A stretch of DNA of 64,000 nucleotides from Bog-473 sp036268485 (GTDB lineage Bacteria; Actinomycetota; Acidimicrobiia; Acidimicrobiales; RAAP-2), in NCBI GenBank assembly GCA_036268485.1, contig DATAUC010000100.1, forward strand, positions 44,589-108,588. The letters are read 5' to 3'. Made by a program: the position numbers and the translations under genes. Positions 49,771 to 59,058 of this stretch are shown here, piece after piece. How positions within the stretch are numbered: position 1 is the stretch's first letter; each line of letters opens with the position of its first letter. Under the pieces are notes generated by a model. That model ran no database searches, was not told where the DNA came from, and saw nothing but the letters and a program-made list of their open reading frames with translations.

Positions 49771-50181
49771 ATGGCCGGGACGCGCGTCATGGTCCGGGAA
49801 GGGCTGTTCACCGACGGGGAGCGACCCACCCTGCTGGGCAGCCGCTGTGCCGACTGTGGCGCCCATCACTTCCCTCGCCACGACACCTGCCCGTACTGCT
49901 CATCGGAAGATGTTGAGCCGGTGGCGCTGTCGGGAGCCGGGACCCTGTGGGCCTGGACCGCAGTGACGGCACCGCCACCGGGGTACGAGGGCGAGATCCC
50001 GTTCGGCATCGGGGTGGTCGAACTGCCCGAAGGTATCCGGGTCATTTCACGCTTGTGTGAGAGCGATCCGGGCGCGCTCGATTTGGGTCAGCCCATGGAA
50101 CTCCGCGTCGTGCCCCTGCACCTCGATGCGGACGGGAACGATGTGGTCACCTTTGCCTTCGCGCCGTCGGAGTCACGATGA
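49771..50181 (+). CDS. DUF35 (ChsH2-like) OB-fold protein with zinc ribbon
   Basis: 136 residues. The N-terminal rubredoxin-like ribbon has CADC and CPYC pairs; the OB-fold acyl-CoA-binding domain follows (SGAGTLWAWTAVTAPPPGYEGEIPFGIGVVELPEG). Such proteins form complexes with thiolase-like lipid-transfer proteins. It overlaps the thiolase gene by ATGA, supporting a stable complex. Confidence 0.9.
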   Translation: MAGTRVMVREGLFTDGERPTLLGSRCADCGAHHFPRHDTCPYCSSEDVEPVALSGAGTLWAWTAVTAPPPGYEGEIPFGIGVVELPEGIRVISRLCESDPGALDLGQPMELRVVPLHLDADGNDVVTFAFAPSESR

Positions 50182-51317
50182 CCAAGGTTGTGGTCAGCGG
50201 TGTGGGCATGCACGCCTTCGGCCGTTTCGACGGTGTCTCCACCACCGACATGGGTGTGGCGGCGGTGCGCAGCGCATTGAAGGAGGCCGGCGTCGGCCGG
50301 GGTGGTTTTCAGGCCGCCTTCTGTGGCACGGCCTACGGCGGGGTGGCCACCGGCCACAAGGTGCTCAGCCGGCTCGGCATGACCGGCATGCCCATCGTCG
50401 ATGTGGAAGCCGGCTGTGCCAGCGGCGGAGCGGCCCTCATGTTGGCGGCCGGAGCCATCCGGGCCGGGCAGTACGACACGGTGCTGGTCTTCGGCACCGA
50501 GAAGATGCCCCGGGGCATCATCCGGTCGTCGTTCTTCGAGCCGTGGCAGGAAGAGGCGGGACTGGCCGCCACCCCGGCTTTCTTCGGCCTGCGGGCTCAG
50601 CGCCTCGCCATGACGTCGGGCGTGACCAAGGATCACCTGGCCCAGGTGGTGGTCAAGAACCGCCGGCACGGGGCCGCCAACCCGCTGGCCATGTACCAAA
50701 AGGAGATTTCGGCCGAGGAGGTCCTGGCCTCGCGCGTGGTCTGCGAGCCACTGCATCTCTTCATGCTGTGCTCGCCCAACGAGGGGGCGGCCGCCGTGGT
50801 GCTGACGAGGAATGAAGGCGAGGCGGGACGGTCGGCGGTGACGCTGGCCGGAGCCGTGCTGCGCTCGCACCTCCCCGGGGCCGTGCTGAGCGAATCGACG
50901 CCGCTGTCGGGGTTGACCGACGACACCGTGCCCTCGCCGTCCACGTTGGCCGCCACGGCCGCCTTCGAGGAAGCCGGGCTGGGGCCCAGCGACCTCCATG
51001 TCGTCGAATGCCAGGACACCGACGCCGCGCGCGAGCTGTTGTCCTATGAGGAGCTGGGGCTGTGCGACCGTGGTGGATCGGCCGCCCTGCTCGAATCGGG
51101 AGCCACCGCGCTGGGAGGCCGCCTCCCGGTCAATCCGAGTGGTGGGCTGCTCTCCAAGGGTGAGCCTTTGGGTGCATCCGCTCTGGGTCAGGTGGTCGAA
51201 CTGGTGCACCAGCTTCGGGGCGACTGCGGGTCGCGGCAGGTCGAGGGCGCCCGGGCGGCGCTCAGCCACACGGTCGGGCGCGGGGCCAACGCCGGTGTGG
51301 TGATCCTGACCTGCTGA
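50178..51317 (+). CDS. Thiolase-family protein, Ltp2-like
   Basis: 379 residues. The nucleophile Cys region is VDVEAGCASGGAALMLAAGAI. The second motif is VVECQDTDAAREL without the usual His, and the third is KGEPLGASALG, with Glu in place of the His of GHPxGA. This pattern fits the lipid-transfer/aldolase-like branch that needs a DUF35 partner, here encoded just upstream. It could act in retro-aldol release of a short acyl-CoA unit; inference. Confidence 0.85.
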   Translation: MTKVVVSGVGMHAFGRFDGVSTTDMGVAAVRSALKEAGVGRGGFQAAFCGTAYGGVATGHKVLSRLGMTGMPIVDVEAGCASGGAALMLAAGAIRAGQYDTVLVFGTEKMPRGIIRSSFFEPWQEEAGLAATPAFFGLRAQRLAMTSGVTKDHLAQVVVKNRRHGAANPLAMYQKEISAEEVLASRVVCEPLHLFMLCSPNEGAAAVVLTRNEGEAGRSAVTLAGAVLRSHLPGAVLSESTPLSGLTDDTVPSPSTLAATAAFEEAGLGPSDLHVVECQDTDAARELLSYEELGLCDRGGSAALLESGATALGGRLPVNPSGGLLSKGEPLGASALGQVVELVHQLRGDCGSRQVEGARAALSHTVGRGANAGVVILTC

Positions 51318-51347
51318 GGAACCGTGCGGTGGGCCAGTATGGGCTCC

Positions 51348-52208
51348 ATGCCCCCTGACACCGCCCTCCTCGCCCATCGACCCGTGCGCCGGATGGGATT
51401 CGGCGCCATGCAACTGCCCGGTCCCGGAGTCTTCGGCCCACCCAAGGATCGGGCCCAGGCCCTGGCCGTGCTGCGCCGGGTCGTCGAATCCGGCGTCAAT
51501 CACATCGACACCGCGCAGTTCTACGGGCCCAATGTGGCCAACGAGCTCATCCACGCCGCCCTGCACCCGTACCCCGAGAACCTGGTCCTGGTGTCCAAGG
51601 TGGGAGCGGCCCGCAATGAGGAAGGCCATTGGATCGCGGCGCAGGAGCCGGCCCAACTGCGGGCCGGGGTCGAGGCCAACCTGACGTCGCTCGGATTGGA
51701 GCAGATCCCCGTGGTCAACCTGCGCCGGCACCCCGACAGCGTCGTCCCATTCGCCGATCAGGTGGGCGAGATGGTGGCGCTGGTCGCAGAGGGACTGGTG
51801 GGCGCCATGGGGCTGAGCAACGGCACTCTGGAGGAGTACACCTTCGCTCGCACGCAGACCGAGGTGGCCTGTGTGCAGAACGCCTACAACCTGGTCGACC
51901 GTTCCGACCGGGCCGTCTTTGACGCCTGCCGGGCCGATGGCGTGCCCTATGTGCCCTTCTTCCCGTTGGGATCAGCCTTCAATCCGCAGAACCCGGTGCT
52001 CGGAGCACCGGCGGTGAAGGAGACGGCCGAGCGGCTGGGCGCCACCCCGGCCCAGGTGGCGCTGGCCTGGCTCCTGGCCCACGCGCCGACCGTGCTTCTC
52101 ATTCCGGGCACCTCTTCGTTGGACCATCTGGAAGAGAACCTGGCCGCGGCCGATCTCGTGCTCGACGCCGAGGCCCTGGCTGCGTTGGATCAGGTGTCGC
52201 CGGCCTGA
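51348..52208 (+). CDS. Aldo/keto reductase
   Basis: 286 residues from ATG 51348 (GTG 51324 is possible). TIM-barrel AKR: GFGAMQLPGPGVFG, the Asp/Tyr of NHIDTAQFYG, the Lys in LVLVSKVG, and a late His in LRRHPDSVVPF; PAQVALAWLLAHAPTVLLIPGTSS is the NADPH-binding end. Reduces a carbonyl with NADPH; substrate unknown. Confidence 0.87.
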   Translation: MPPDTALLAHRPVRRMGFGAMQLPGPGVFGPPKDRAQALAVLRRVVESGVNHIDTAQFYGPNVANELIHAALHPYPENLVLVSKVGAARNEEGHWIAAQEPAQLRAGVEANLTSLGLEQIPVVNLRRHPDSVVPFADQVGEMVALVAEGLVGAMGLSNGTLEEYTFARTQTEVACVQNAYNLVDRSDRAVFDACRADGVPYVPFFPLGSAFNPQNPVLGAPAVKETAERLGATPAQVALAWLLAHAPTVLLIPGTSSLDHLEENLAAADLVLDAEALAALDQVSPA

Positions 52209-52224
52209 TCAGAGACGGCTCTCG

Positions 52225-52953
52225 TCAGAGACGGTCGAGCGCGTGGGGCAGTTGCTCCAACGAAGTGATGACGGCGTCGGGCTGATGCTCGAAGCCGGCC
52301 GGCGCGACGAACGGGCCGCGGCCGTCGCGGTCGATCCATACTGCCCGCCAGCCCGCTCGCTTGGCTCCCACCACGTCGTTGAGGGGATGGTCGCCCACGA
52401 GCACCAGCGACTCGGGGTCCAGACCCATGAGAGATTCCACGATGCGGAAGATGCCGACGTCCGGCTTGGCGATGTGATGGTCCTGGGCGAAGACCACCGG
52501 ATCGAAGACGTCCCCCAGGCCGATGGTGCCGGGCAGGCGGCTCCCGTTCGACAGCAGGCCCAACCGGTAGCGGGACTGCAATGCCTCCAGGCAGGGCCGG
52601 GTATCAGGGAAGAGCGCGGGATCGATGTCTCGATGGTGGAAGTACGACGCGGTGAGGATGGACACCAACGCAGCGTCATCATCGAGCGTCGTCGTGTTGT
52701 CTGCTTCGCGCAGCTGTTCGACGGTGCGGGCGAAGCCGAGCTGGCGCAGCTCGGCCCAACTGAACTCCTCATTGCCGATCTCGTCCACCACCTGCTGGCG
52801 GTGGGCCGCCAGATCCCTGGTGCTGAGCGCCGTGGTCAGGCGACCGGGGCGGACGGCCTGGAGTTCGAGGAGGACCTGTTCGAGGGCGTACTGCATGACT
52901 CGTTGGAAGTCCCAGAGGGTCTGATCGCCATCGAAGAGGACCGCCTCAACCAT
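52225..52953 (-). CDS. HAD-family hydrolase
   Basis: 242 residues. Motif I AVLFDGDQTLWDF, motif II LLSNGSRLPG, the Lys in HIAKPDVGIFRI and motif IV LVGDHPLNDVVGAKRAGW. The cap between them is helical. Probably a small-molecule phosphatase. It precedes no partner in an obvious operon; the quinone reductase gene is 3 bases upstream. Confidence 0.85.
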   Translation of the reverse strand: MVEAVLFDGDQTLWDFQRVMQYALEQVLLELQAVRPGRLTTALSTRDLAAHRQQVVDEIGNEEFSWAELRQLGFARTVEQLREADNTTTLDDDAALVSILTASYFHHRDIDPALFPDTRPCLEALQSRYRLGLLSNGSRLPGTIGLGDVFDPVVFAQDHHIAKPDVGIFRIVESLMGLDPESLVLVGDHPLNDVVGAKRAGWRAVWIDRDGRGPFVAPAGFEHQPDAVITSLEQLPHALDRL

Positions 52954-52956
52954 GCA

Positions 52957-53898
52957 TCAATTGACCAGGACGACCTTGCCCAACTTCCCACCCTGGGCGA
53001 AGCGCTCGTAGGCCGCGGTGGCCTCGGCCATGGGAAAGGTGTCGCACACGGGCACCCGGATACGGCCCGTAGCCAGCAGCGGGATCACATGCACGGTGAC
53101 CGCCGACGCCACGGCGGCCTTGTCGCTGCGGCTGCGCGCCCGCAGGGTTGATGCGCCGATGCGGGCCCGGGTTTGCATGAGTTGGAGCAGGTTGAGTTCG
53201 ATCTTGGATCCTCCGCCCACGCCGATGACGACCACGCGGGCGCCCGTGGCCAGATGGGGGAGCACATCGGTCAGGCTGGCCGCACCGACGAGTTCGAGCA
53301 CCACGTCGTACGGCCCGTGCGAGCCCACCTGGTCGGGGTCGATCACCACGCTGGCTCCGAGGGCCGCCACTTCGTCGCGGCGGGCCGGATCGCGCACGGT
53401 GGCCGTGACCAGGGCTCCGGTGGCGGCCGCCAGCTGGACCCCGGCCGTGCCGACACCACCGGCGGCGCCGGTGACGAGGACCCGCTCGCCCATCTGCACG
53501 TTGGCTTGGGTGAAGAGGGCGTCGTAGGCGGTCCAGAACACCTCGGGGAACCCCCCGGCTTCGGGCCAGGGCAGGGAGTCGGGGACAACCTGAACATGGG
53601 CTTCATCGACCAGCGCCATCGTCGCCTGGGCGCCCCCACCGACCACCGCCATGACGCGGTCACCGACGGCGTGCTGGTGCACCTGGGAGCCGATGGCCAC
53701 GACTTCGCCAGCGAATTCCATACCGGGAATGTCGGCCGGTGAACCGGCCGGCGGCGGGTAGAGCCCGATGCGTTGGAGCATGTCCGCTCCGTTGATCCCG
53801 GCGGCGTGGACGGCCACCAACATCTCGGTGTCCCCGGGAACGGGATCCTCCCGCTCCTCCCAGTGCAGTTGGCTCTCCCTGATGACGACGGCTTGCAT
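52957..53898 (-). CDS. Zinc-independent MDR alcohol dehydrogenase / NADPH:quinone reductase
   Basis: 313 residues from ATG 53898; the longer frame to 53976 would enter the glutathione peroxidase promoter. Family blocks: HAAGINGADMLQRIGLYPPP, IPGMEFAGEVVAIG, the cofactor loop VLVTGAAGGVGTAGVQLAAATGA and GKLGKVVLV. No catalytic zinc Cys set, so a quinone oxidoreductase-type enzyme is likely. Confidence 0.88.
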   Translation of the reverse strand: MQAVVIRESQLHWEEREDPVPGDTEMLVAVHAAGINGADMLQRIGLYPPPAGSPADIPGMEFAGEVVAIGSQVHQHAVGDRVMAVVGGGAQATMALVDEAHVQVVPDSLPWPEAGGFPEVFWTAYDALFTQANVQMGERVLVTGAAGGVGTAGVQLAAATGALVTATVRDPARRDEVAALGASVVIDPDQVGSHGPYDVVLELVGAASLTDVLPHLATGARVVVIGVGGGSKIELNLLQLMQTRARIGASTLRARSRSDKAAVASAVTVHVIPLLATGRIRVPVCDTFPMAEATAAYERFAQGGKLGKVVLVN

Positions 53899-53974
53899 GC
53901 CGTCAACCCTTGCACACACCTCCCGGGCATGATCGCTCGGGCGCGTGCTGGGCCGTGCCCGGTAACCTCGGGCC

Positions 53975-54463
53975 ATGGCTCTCTACGACATCCCCATCCA
54001 CACCCTCCAGGGCGACGACTCCTCCCTCGGCGCCTTCTCCGGCAAGGCCGTGCTGGCGGTCAATGTGGCCTCCAAATGCGGCCTGACCCCGCAGTACGAA
54101 GGTCTGGAGCGCCTGCAGAAGACCTACGGCGACAAGGGGTTCTCCGTGGTGGGGTTTCCCTGCAACCAGTTCATGGGCCAGGAGCCCGGCACGGCCGAAG
54201 AGATCCAGGAGTTCTGCTCGACCACCTACGGCGTGAGCTTCCCACTCTTCGAGAAGATCGACGTCAACGGCGACGAGCGGCACCCGATTTACTCCGAGCT
54301 CACGGCCACCGCCGATGCCGAGGGCAACGCCGGGGATGTCACCTGGAACTTCGAGAAGTTCCTGATCTCGAGCAACGGTGAGATCATCGGGCGCTTCCGG
54401 CCCCAGGTGGAGCCCGAGGACCCGGCCATCGTCAGTGCCATTGAGGCTGCGCTGCCCGCTTGA
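53975..54463 (+). CDS. Glutathione peroxidase-family thiol peroxidase
   Basis: 162 residues. Peroxidatic Cys in NVASKCGLTPQY, Gln in PCNQFMGQEPG and Trp/Asn in TWNFEKFLI form the catalytic tetrad. Actinobacteria generally lack glutathione, so thioredoxin or mycothiol systems are the likely reductants (inference). It overlaps the HAD gene by TTGA. Confidence 0.92.
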   Translation: MALYDIPIHTLQGDDSSLGAFSGKAVLAVNVASKCGLTPQYEGLERLQKTYGDKGFSVVGFPCNQFMGQEPGTAEEIQEFCSTTYGVSFPLFEKIDVNGDERHPIYSELTATADAEGNAGDVTWNFEKFLISSNGEIIGRFRPQVEPEDPAIVSAIEAALPA

Positions 54464-55158
54464 CCGAGCCTGAGCGGGCGGCGGGATTTGCCGCCTCCAT
54501 CTTCGACATGGATGGCCTGCTCATCGACTCGGAGATCCTGTGGCACGAGGCGGAGATCGAGATCTTCGGCGATCTCGGTGTGCCGCTGGTCACCGACTCC
54601 TGCCGCAGCACCAAGGGCATGTTCGTCGGCGAGGTGACCGAATACTGGTACGGGCACTACGGCTGGACGGGTCCGACCCCGGCCGAGGTGGCGGTGACCA
54701 TCGTCGACCGGGTGATCGAGCTGCTGCTGGCCAAGGGCGAGCTCAAACCCGGGGCCGAACACGCCATTGCCTTGTGCGCGGGCCGAGGCTGGCCGCTGGC
54801 CGTGGCCTCGTCGTCGCAGTACCGGCTCATTGAGTTGGCACTGGAGCACTTCGACCTGCGCCGCCACTTCTCCTTGATTCATTCGGCCGAAGACGAGGCC
54901 TACGGCAAGCCCCATCCGGCCGTGTTCATCACAGCGGCCCAGAAGCTGGGCGTCACGCCCCGCTCGTGCCTGGTCTGGGAGGACGCGCCGGCCGGGGTCT
55001 TGGCGGCCAAGGCGGCCACCATGGCCTGCATCGCCGTCCCCGAAGCTGGCGAAGAGGGGCGACCGGCCTTCGGCTTGGCTGATGCGGTGGTGGGGTCGCT
55101 GCTGGATATCGATGAGGCGCGCCTGACCACGGTGGAGCAGGCTCACTTCAGCCCGTGA
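54460..55158 (+). CDS. HAD-IA hydrolase (beta-phosphoglucomutase-like)
   Basis: 232 residues, TTG start overlapping the peroxidase stop. Motif I ASIFDMDGLLIDSE, motif II VASSSQYRL, the Lys/Pro of YGKPHPAVFI and motif IV LVWEDAPAGVLAAKAA. The DxDGL-D-S-E head is typical of the YniC/2-deoxyglucose-6-phosphatase and phosphoglucomutase-like group. Substrate unknown. Confidence 0.87.
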   Translation: MTEPERAAGFAASIFDMDGLLIDSEILWHEAEIEIFGDLGVPLVTDSCRSTKGMFVGEVTEYWYGHYGWTGPTPAEVAVTIVDRVIELLLAKGELKPGAEHAIALCAGRGWPLAVASSSQYRLIELALEHFDLRRHFSLIHSAEDEAYGKPHPAVFITAAQKLGVTPRSCLVWEDAPAGVLAAKAATMACIAVPEAGEEGRPAFGLADAVVGSLLDIDEARLTTVEQAHFSP

Positions 55159-55244
55159 GTTCCGATCGGCTGCGGGTCCACGCTCTGTAGTCTTTGCGTC
55201 ACGCCGCTGGACCCTGTGCCCGCGGCCATACCGAAAACGCACCC

Positions 55245-58200
55245 GTGTTCACTCCTGTCCCCCCCGATACCGACTTCGTTGCCCTTGAACAGGCCGAACT
55301 GGCCCGTTGGGCCGCGCACCGCGTCTTTGAGCGATCGGTCGAGCAACGGGAGGGCGCCGAGCCCTGGATCTTCTACGAGGGCCCGCCCACGGCCAACGGG
55401 ATGCCGGGCCTCCACCACGTGTGGGCCCGTGTCTACAAGGACCTCTTCTGCCGCTTCCACGCCATGCAGGGCTCCTACGTGGCCCGCCGCGGTGGGTGGG
55501 ACACCCACGGCCTGCCGGTCGAGGTCGAGGTGGAGAAGAAGCTCGGCATCACCGGCAAGCAGCAGATAGAGGAGCAGATCGGCATCGCCGAGTTCACCCG
55601 CCTCTGCCGCGAGTCGGTGTACACCTACGTCGACGAGTTCACCCGGCTCACCACCCGGATCGGCTACTGGCTCGATACGGATGCGGCCTACTGGACGCTC
55701 AGCCCGGCCTACGTGGAGTCGGTCTGGTGGCACCTCCAGCAGATCTTCGACCAGGGTCTCCTCTACGAGGACCTCAAGGTTGTGCCCTACTGCCCGCGCT
55801 GCGGGACGGCCCTCTCCAGCCACGAGCTGGGCCAGCCCGGTGTGTACACAGATGAGGAGGACGAGTCGGCCTACGTCCGCTTCCCGATCATCGACCCGGA
55901 CCCGGCCGTGGTGGGTGAGGCCCAGGCGCTGGCCATCTGGACGACCACGCCGTGGACGCTGCTCTCCAACACCGGTGTCGCCGTCAATCCCAACTTGACC
56001 TACGCCATCGTCGACGGTCTGGTGGTGGCCGAGGAACTGGTCGACGCCGTGCTCGGCGATGGGGCAGCGGCCCGCATCTCGCACCGCACCAGCGGCGCCT
56101 CCCTGGTCGGCCTGCACTACCGCCGGCCCTTCGACGACCTCGACCTGCCGCCGGGGTCGGACGGATGGCGTGTTGTCCCCGCCGACTACGTGACCACCGA
56201 GGAGGGGACGGGTCTGGTGCATCTGGCGCCCGCCTTCGGTGAGATCGACCGCCAGATCGGGCGGGAGAACGGACTGCCCTCGCTCAACCCGGTCGGGCCC
56301 GACGGCGCCTTCACCCACGACGTGCCCTGGCTGGCCGGTGAACAGGTGCGGGCCAGCAATACCGTCATCAACGACCGTCTCGAGGCCGACGGGCTGCTCA
56401 TCCGGCGCTACCCCTACGTGCACTCGTACCCGCACTGCTGGCGCTGCCGGACTCCCCTTATCTACTGGGGCAAACCGAGCTGGTACATCGCCACCTCCAG
56501 CCGCAAGGCCGACCTGCTGGCCGCCAACGCCACCATCGACTGGCACCCGGCCCACATCCGGGACGGGCGCTTCGGCGAGTGGCTCTCCAACAACGTGGAC
56601 TGGGCACTTTCGCGTGACCGCTACTGGGGCACCCCGCTCCCCATCTGGCGCTGCGGCCGCAACCACCTGCGCTGCATCGGCTCGCTGGCCGAGCTGTCGG
56701 ACGCCTGCGGCCGGGACGTGACGGGCATCGACCCGCACCGGCCGGTCATTGACGACGTCACCTTCCCCTGCGCCACCTGCGCCGAGGAGGGGTTGACCGA
56801 CGCCGAGTCGGTGGCCCGCCGGGTAGAGCCGGTGATCGACGCCTGGTTCGACTCGGGTTCGGTGCCAGCGGCCCAGATCGGTTACCCCCATGCGCCGGGT
56901 TCCAAGGAGGCCTTCGCCTTCCCGGCCGACTTCATCTCCGAGGCCATCGACCAGACCCGGGGTTGGTTCTACTCATTGTTGGCCGTCAATACGCTGGTCT
57001 TCGGGCAGAGCCCCTACAAGCACGTGGTGTGCCTGGGCCACATCATCGACACCGACGGCCGCAAGATGTCCAAATCGTTGGGCAACATCATCGACCCCTG
57101 GACCATCCTCGACACCCGGGGCGCCGACGCGCTGCGCTGGTGGATGTTCAGCCAGGGCTCACCATGGACACCCACCCGGGCCAGCCTGGCCGCCATCGAT
57201 ACCGCCATGCGGGACATGCTGCTCACGTTGTGGAACACCTTCAGCTTCTTCACCACCTACGCCTCGCTGAACGGGTTCGACCCGGCCGATGCGGCCATCC
57301 CGCCGGCGGCCGAGCGTGGTGCCCTGGACCGCTGGGCCCTCTCCCGCCTGGCCAGCACGGTGAGTGTGGTTACTGCGGCGCTGGAGGCCTACGAGCCGCT
57401 GGAGGCGGCCTTGGCCCTGGGCACGCTGGTCGACGACCTCTCCAACTGGTACGTGCGCCGGAGCCGGCGCCGCTTTTGGCGCACCGACCCCGACGCCCCG
57501 GCCGGCGACACGCTGGCCGCCCAGGCCACGCTGCATGAGGTGCTCGTCACGGTGGCGCAGCTGCTGGCCCCGTTCTGCCCCTTCGTGGCCGACGCCATGT
57601 GGCGCGCCCTCTCCGGCGCCGAGGAATCAGCCTCGGTGCACCTGGTCGACTGGCCGGCCTTGACCGAAGAGCGCATCGATCGCGAGCTCGAGGCGCAGAT
57701 GGCGTTGGCCCGCCGCCTCACCTCGTTGGGCCGGGCCGCCCGTAGCGAGGCCGGCGTCAAGGTGCGCCAGCCGCTGGCCCGGGCGCTGGTGTTCCTGCCC
57801 TCGGATGCGCCGACCATCCTGCACGATCTGGTCTCCGAGGAGCTCAACGTCGACGCCATCGACATCACCGATGAGCTGACCGAGGTGCTCGAATTCGAAC
57901 TGGTGCCCAACTTCCGGGCCCTCGGTCCCCGTTTGGGCGAGCAGGTCAAGGACCTCAAGCCGGCGTTGGCCGCCTTGGACGGCGCCGCCGCGGCGGCCAG
58001 CCTGGAGTCGGGTGCGTCCATCACCGTGACGCTGCCCGGTGGGCCGGTCGAGCTCAGCCCCGACGAGGTGCAGCTGCGGGTGCGGGGGCAGCAGGGCTTT
58101 GCCGTATCGAGGGAGGGCGGTGAGGTGGTGGCGCTGGACCTGACCCTCGACGAAGGGCTGCGCCTCCGTGGGCTCTCCCGCGAGGTGGTGCGCCTGGTGC

Positions 58201-58418
58201 AGGACCTGCGCAAGACGAGCGGTCTGGATGTCTCGGACCGCATCCATCTCACCCTCGAAGGCTTGTCGGCCATCAGCGGCCACTTCGACTACATCGCCCG
58301 TGAAGTGCTGGCCGTGAGCGTGACCGACGGGACCGGCGAGGGTGAGGGGACGCTGCTCGAGTTGGAGGCGGACGGTCAGACGCTGGCGGCCCGAGCCTGG
58401 CTCAGGAAGGCCGACTAG
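55245..58418 (+). CDS. ileS: Isoleucyl-tRNA synthetase
   Basis: 1057 residues from GTG 55245, which gives the usual start MFTPVPPDTDFVALEQ; the frame extends to 55194 without family character. Class I synthetase signature GPPTANGMPGLHHV (HIGH region) and DGRKMSKSLGN. The editing domain has IWTTTPWTLLSNTGVAV and GTGLVHLAPAFGEID. The size and HIGH form fit the eukaryote-like type 2 IleRS. No T-box leader was seen upstream. Its stop shares CTAG with the convergent marR gene. Confidence 0.95.
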   Translation: MFTPVPPDTDFVALEQAELARWAAHRVFERSVEQREGAEPWIFYEGPPTANGMPGLHHVWARVYKDLFCRFHAMQGSYVARRGGWDTHGLPVEVEVEKKLGITGKQQIEEQIGIAEFTRLCRESVYTYVDEFTRLTTRIGYWLDTDAAYWTLSPAYVESVWWHLQQIFDQGLLYEDLKVVPYCPRCGTALSSHELGQPGVYTDEEDESAYVRFPIIDPDPAVVGEAQALAIWTTTPWTLLSNTGVAVNPNLTYAIVDGLVVAEELVDAVLGDGAAARISHRTSGASLVGLHYRRPFDDLDLPPGSDGWRVVPADYVTTEEGTGLVHLAPAFGEIDRQIGRENGLPSLNPVGPDGAFTHDVPWLAGEQVRASNTVINDRLEADGLLIRRYPYVHSYPHCWRCRTPLIYWGKPSWYIATSSRKADLLAANATIDWHPAHIRDGRFGEWLSNNVDWALSRDRYWGTPLPIWRCGRNHLRCIGSLAELSDACGRDVTGIDPHRPVIDDVTFPCATCAEEGLTDAESVARRVEPVIDAWFDSGSVPAAQIGYPHAPGSKEAFAFPADFISEAIDQTRGWFYSLLAVNTLVFGQSPYKHVVCLGHIIDTDGRKMSKSLGNIIDPWTILDTRGADALRWWMFSQGSPWTPTRASLAAIDTAMRDMLLTLWNTFSFFTTYASLNGFDPADAAIPPAAERGALDRWALSRLASTVSVVTAALEAYEPLEAALALGTLVDDLSNWYVRRSRRRFWRTDPDAPAGDTLAAQATLHEVLVTVAQLLAPFCPFVADAMWRALSGAEESASVHLVDWPALTEERIDRELEAQMALARRLTSLGRAARSEAGVKVRQPLARALVFLPSDAPTILHDLVSEELNVDAIDITDELTEVLEFELVPNFRALGPRLGEQVKDLKPALAALDGAAAAASLESGASITVTLPGGPVELSPDEVQLRVRGQQGFAVSREGGEVVALDLTLDEGLRLRGLSREVVRLVQDLRKTSGLDVSDRIHLTLEGLSAISGHFDYIAREVLAVSVTDGTGEGEGTLLELEADGQTLAARAWLRKAD

Positions 58419-58939
58419 CAGCCCGAGTCGGTCAGCTTCGAAAGCACAGCGGCCAGGTCTGTCCGATCGCTCGCACTCAGCGGGGCGATCAGATGGCGGT
58501 CGATGCCGTCAATGTGCTCCACGATGGCTCGGCCCAAGAGGGCGTGCCCCTGGTCGGTGAGGATCACGTGGACGCTGCGTCGATCGTTGGGGCAATTCTG
58601 GCGGGCCACCAATCCGGCCTCCGCCATGCGGTCGACCAACCGGGTGACCCCGCCCGTTGTGAGCGCCACGTCGACGCTGAGGCGACTCATGGTCAAACGA
58701 CCTTCGGGAGCGCCACCGACGTGGATGAGCACGTCGAACCAGACCAGGGGAATGCCGACGGCGTCCTCGAGTTCACGACCGAGGATTTCGGTGAGCCGTC
58801 GCTGGGTACGGACAAGGAGGCCCATCAGTTGGAGACGCTCATCATCAATCTGCCCCAGAACCCCACAGGTTCCCCCGCCAGCGGAGTCAGCCAGCCGGTC
58901 GCCCTCATCGTCCCTGATCGGGAAAGTCGTCGTCTCCAT
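58415..58939 (-). CDS. MarR-family transcriptional regulator
   Basis: 174 residues. Winged helix with PLVWFDVLIHVGGAPEGRLTMSRLSVDVALTTGGVTRLVDRMAEAGLV and the wing CPNDRRSVHVILTDQGHALL. It is divergent from the YceI gene; the palindromes at 58999-59022 between them are its likely binding sites, a common MarR/YceI arrangement. Confidence 0.92.
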   Translation of the reverse strand: METTTFPIRDDEGDRLADSAGGGTCGVLGQIDDERLQLMGLLVRTQRRLTEILGRELEDAVGIPLVWFDVLIHVGGAPEGRLTMSRLSVDVALTTGGVTRLVDRMAEAGLVARQNCPNDRRSVHVILTDQGHALLGRAIVEHIDGIDRHLIAPLSASDRTDLAAVLSKLTDSGC

Positions 58940-58989
58940 GTCGGTCCCTCAATCTTGCCCAATTTTTCGGGGTTTTGTCCGATACCTGA

Positions 58990-59022
58990 TTGACAAATAT
59001 CTGTCTAGTCAGATACTATCTG
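58990..59022 (+). promoter_or_regulatory. YceI promoter with overlapping MarR-type operators
   Basis: A perfect -35 TTGACA (58990-58995) and GATACT (59012-59017) are 16 bases apart. ATCTG-TCTAGT-CAGAT (58999-59014) and CAGAT-ACT-ATCTG (59010-59022) are overlapping inverted repeats covering the spacer and -10, so a repressor bound there would block the polymerase. Confidence 0.75.
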
Positions 59023-59058
59023 ATCAACGATCCAGTTACAACCGTTAAGGAGAGTCAC

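Noticed and set aside
55159..55244. Possible T-box riboswitch before ileS
   Set aside because: No T-box sequence or specifier-stem features could be found in the 86 bases.
55143..56891. Minus-strand frame opposite the 5' half of ileS
   Set aside because: Shadow ORF; the ileS motifs on the plus strand are unambiguous.
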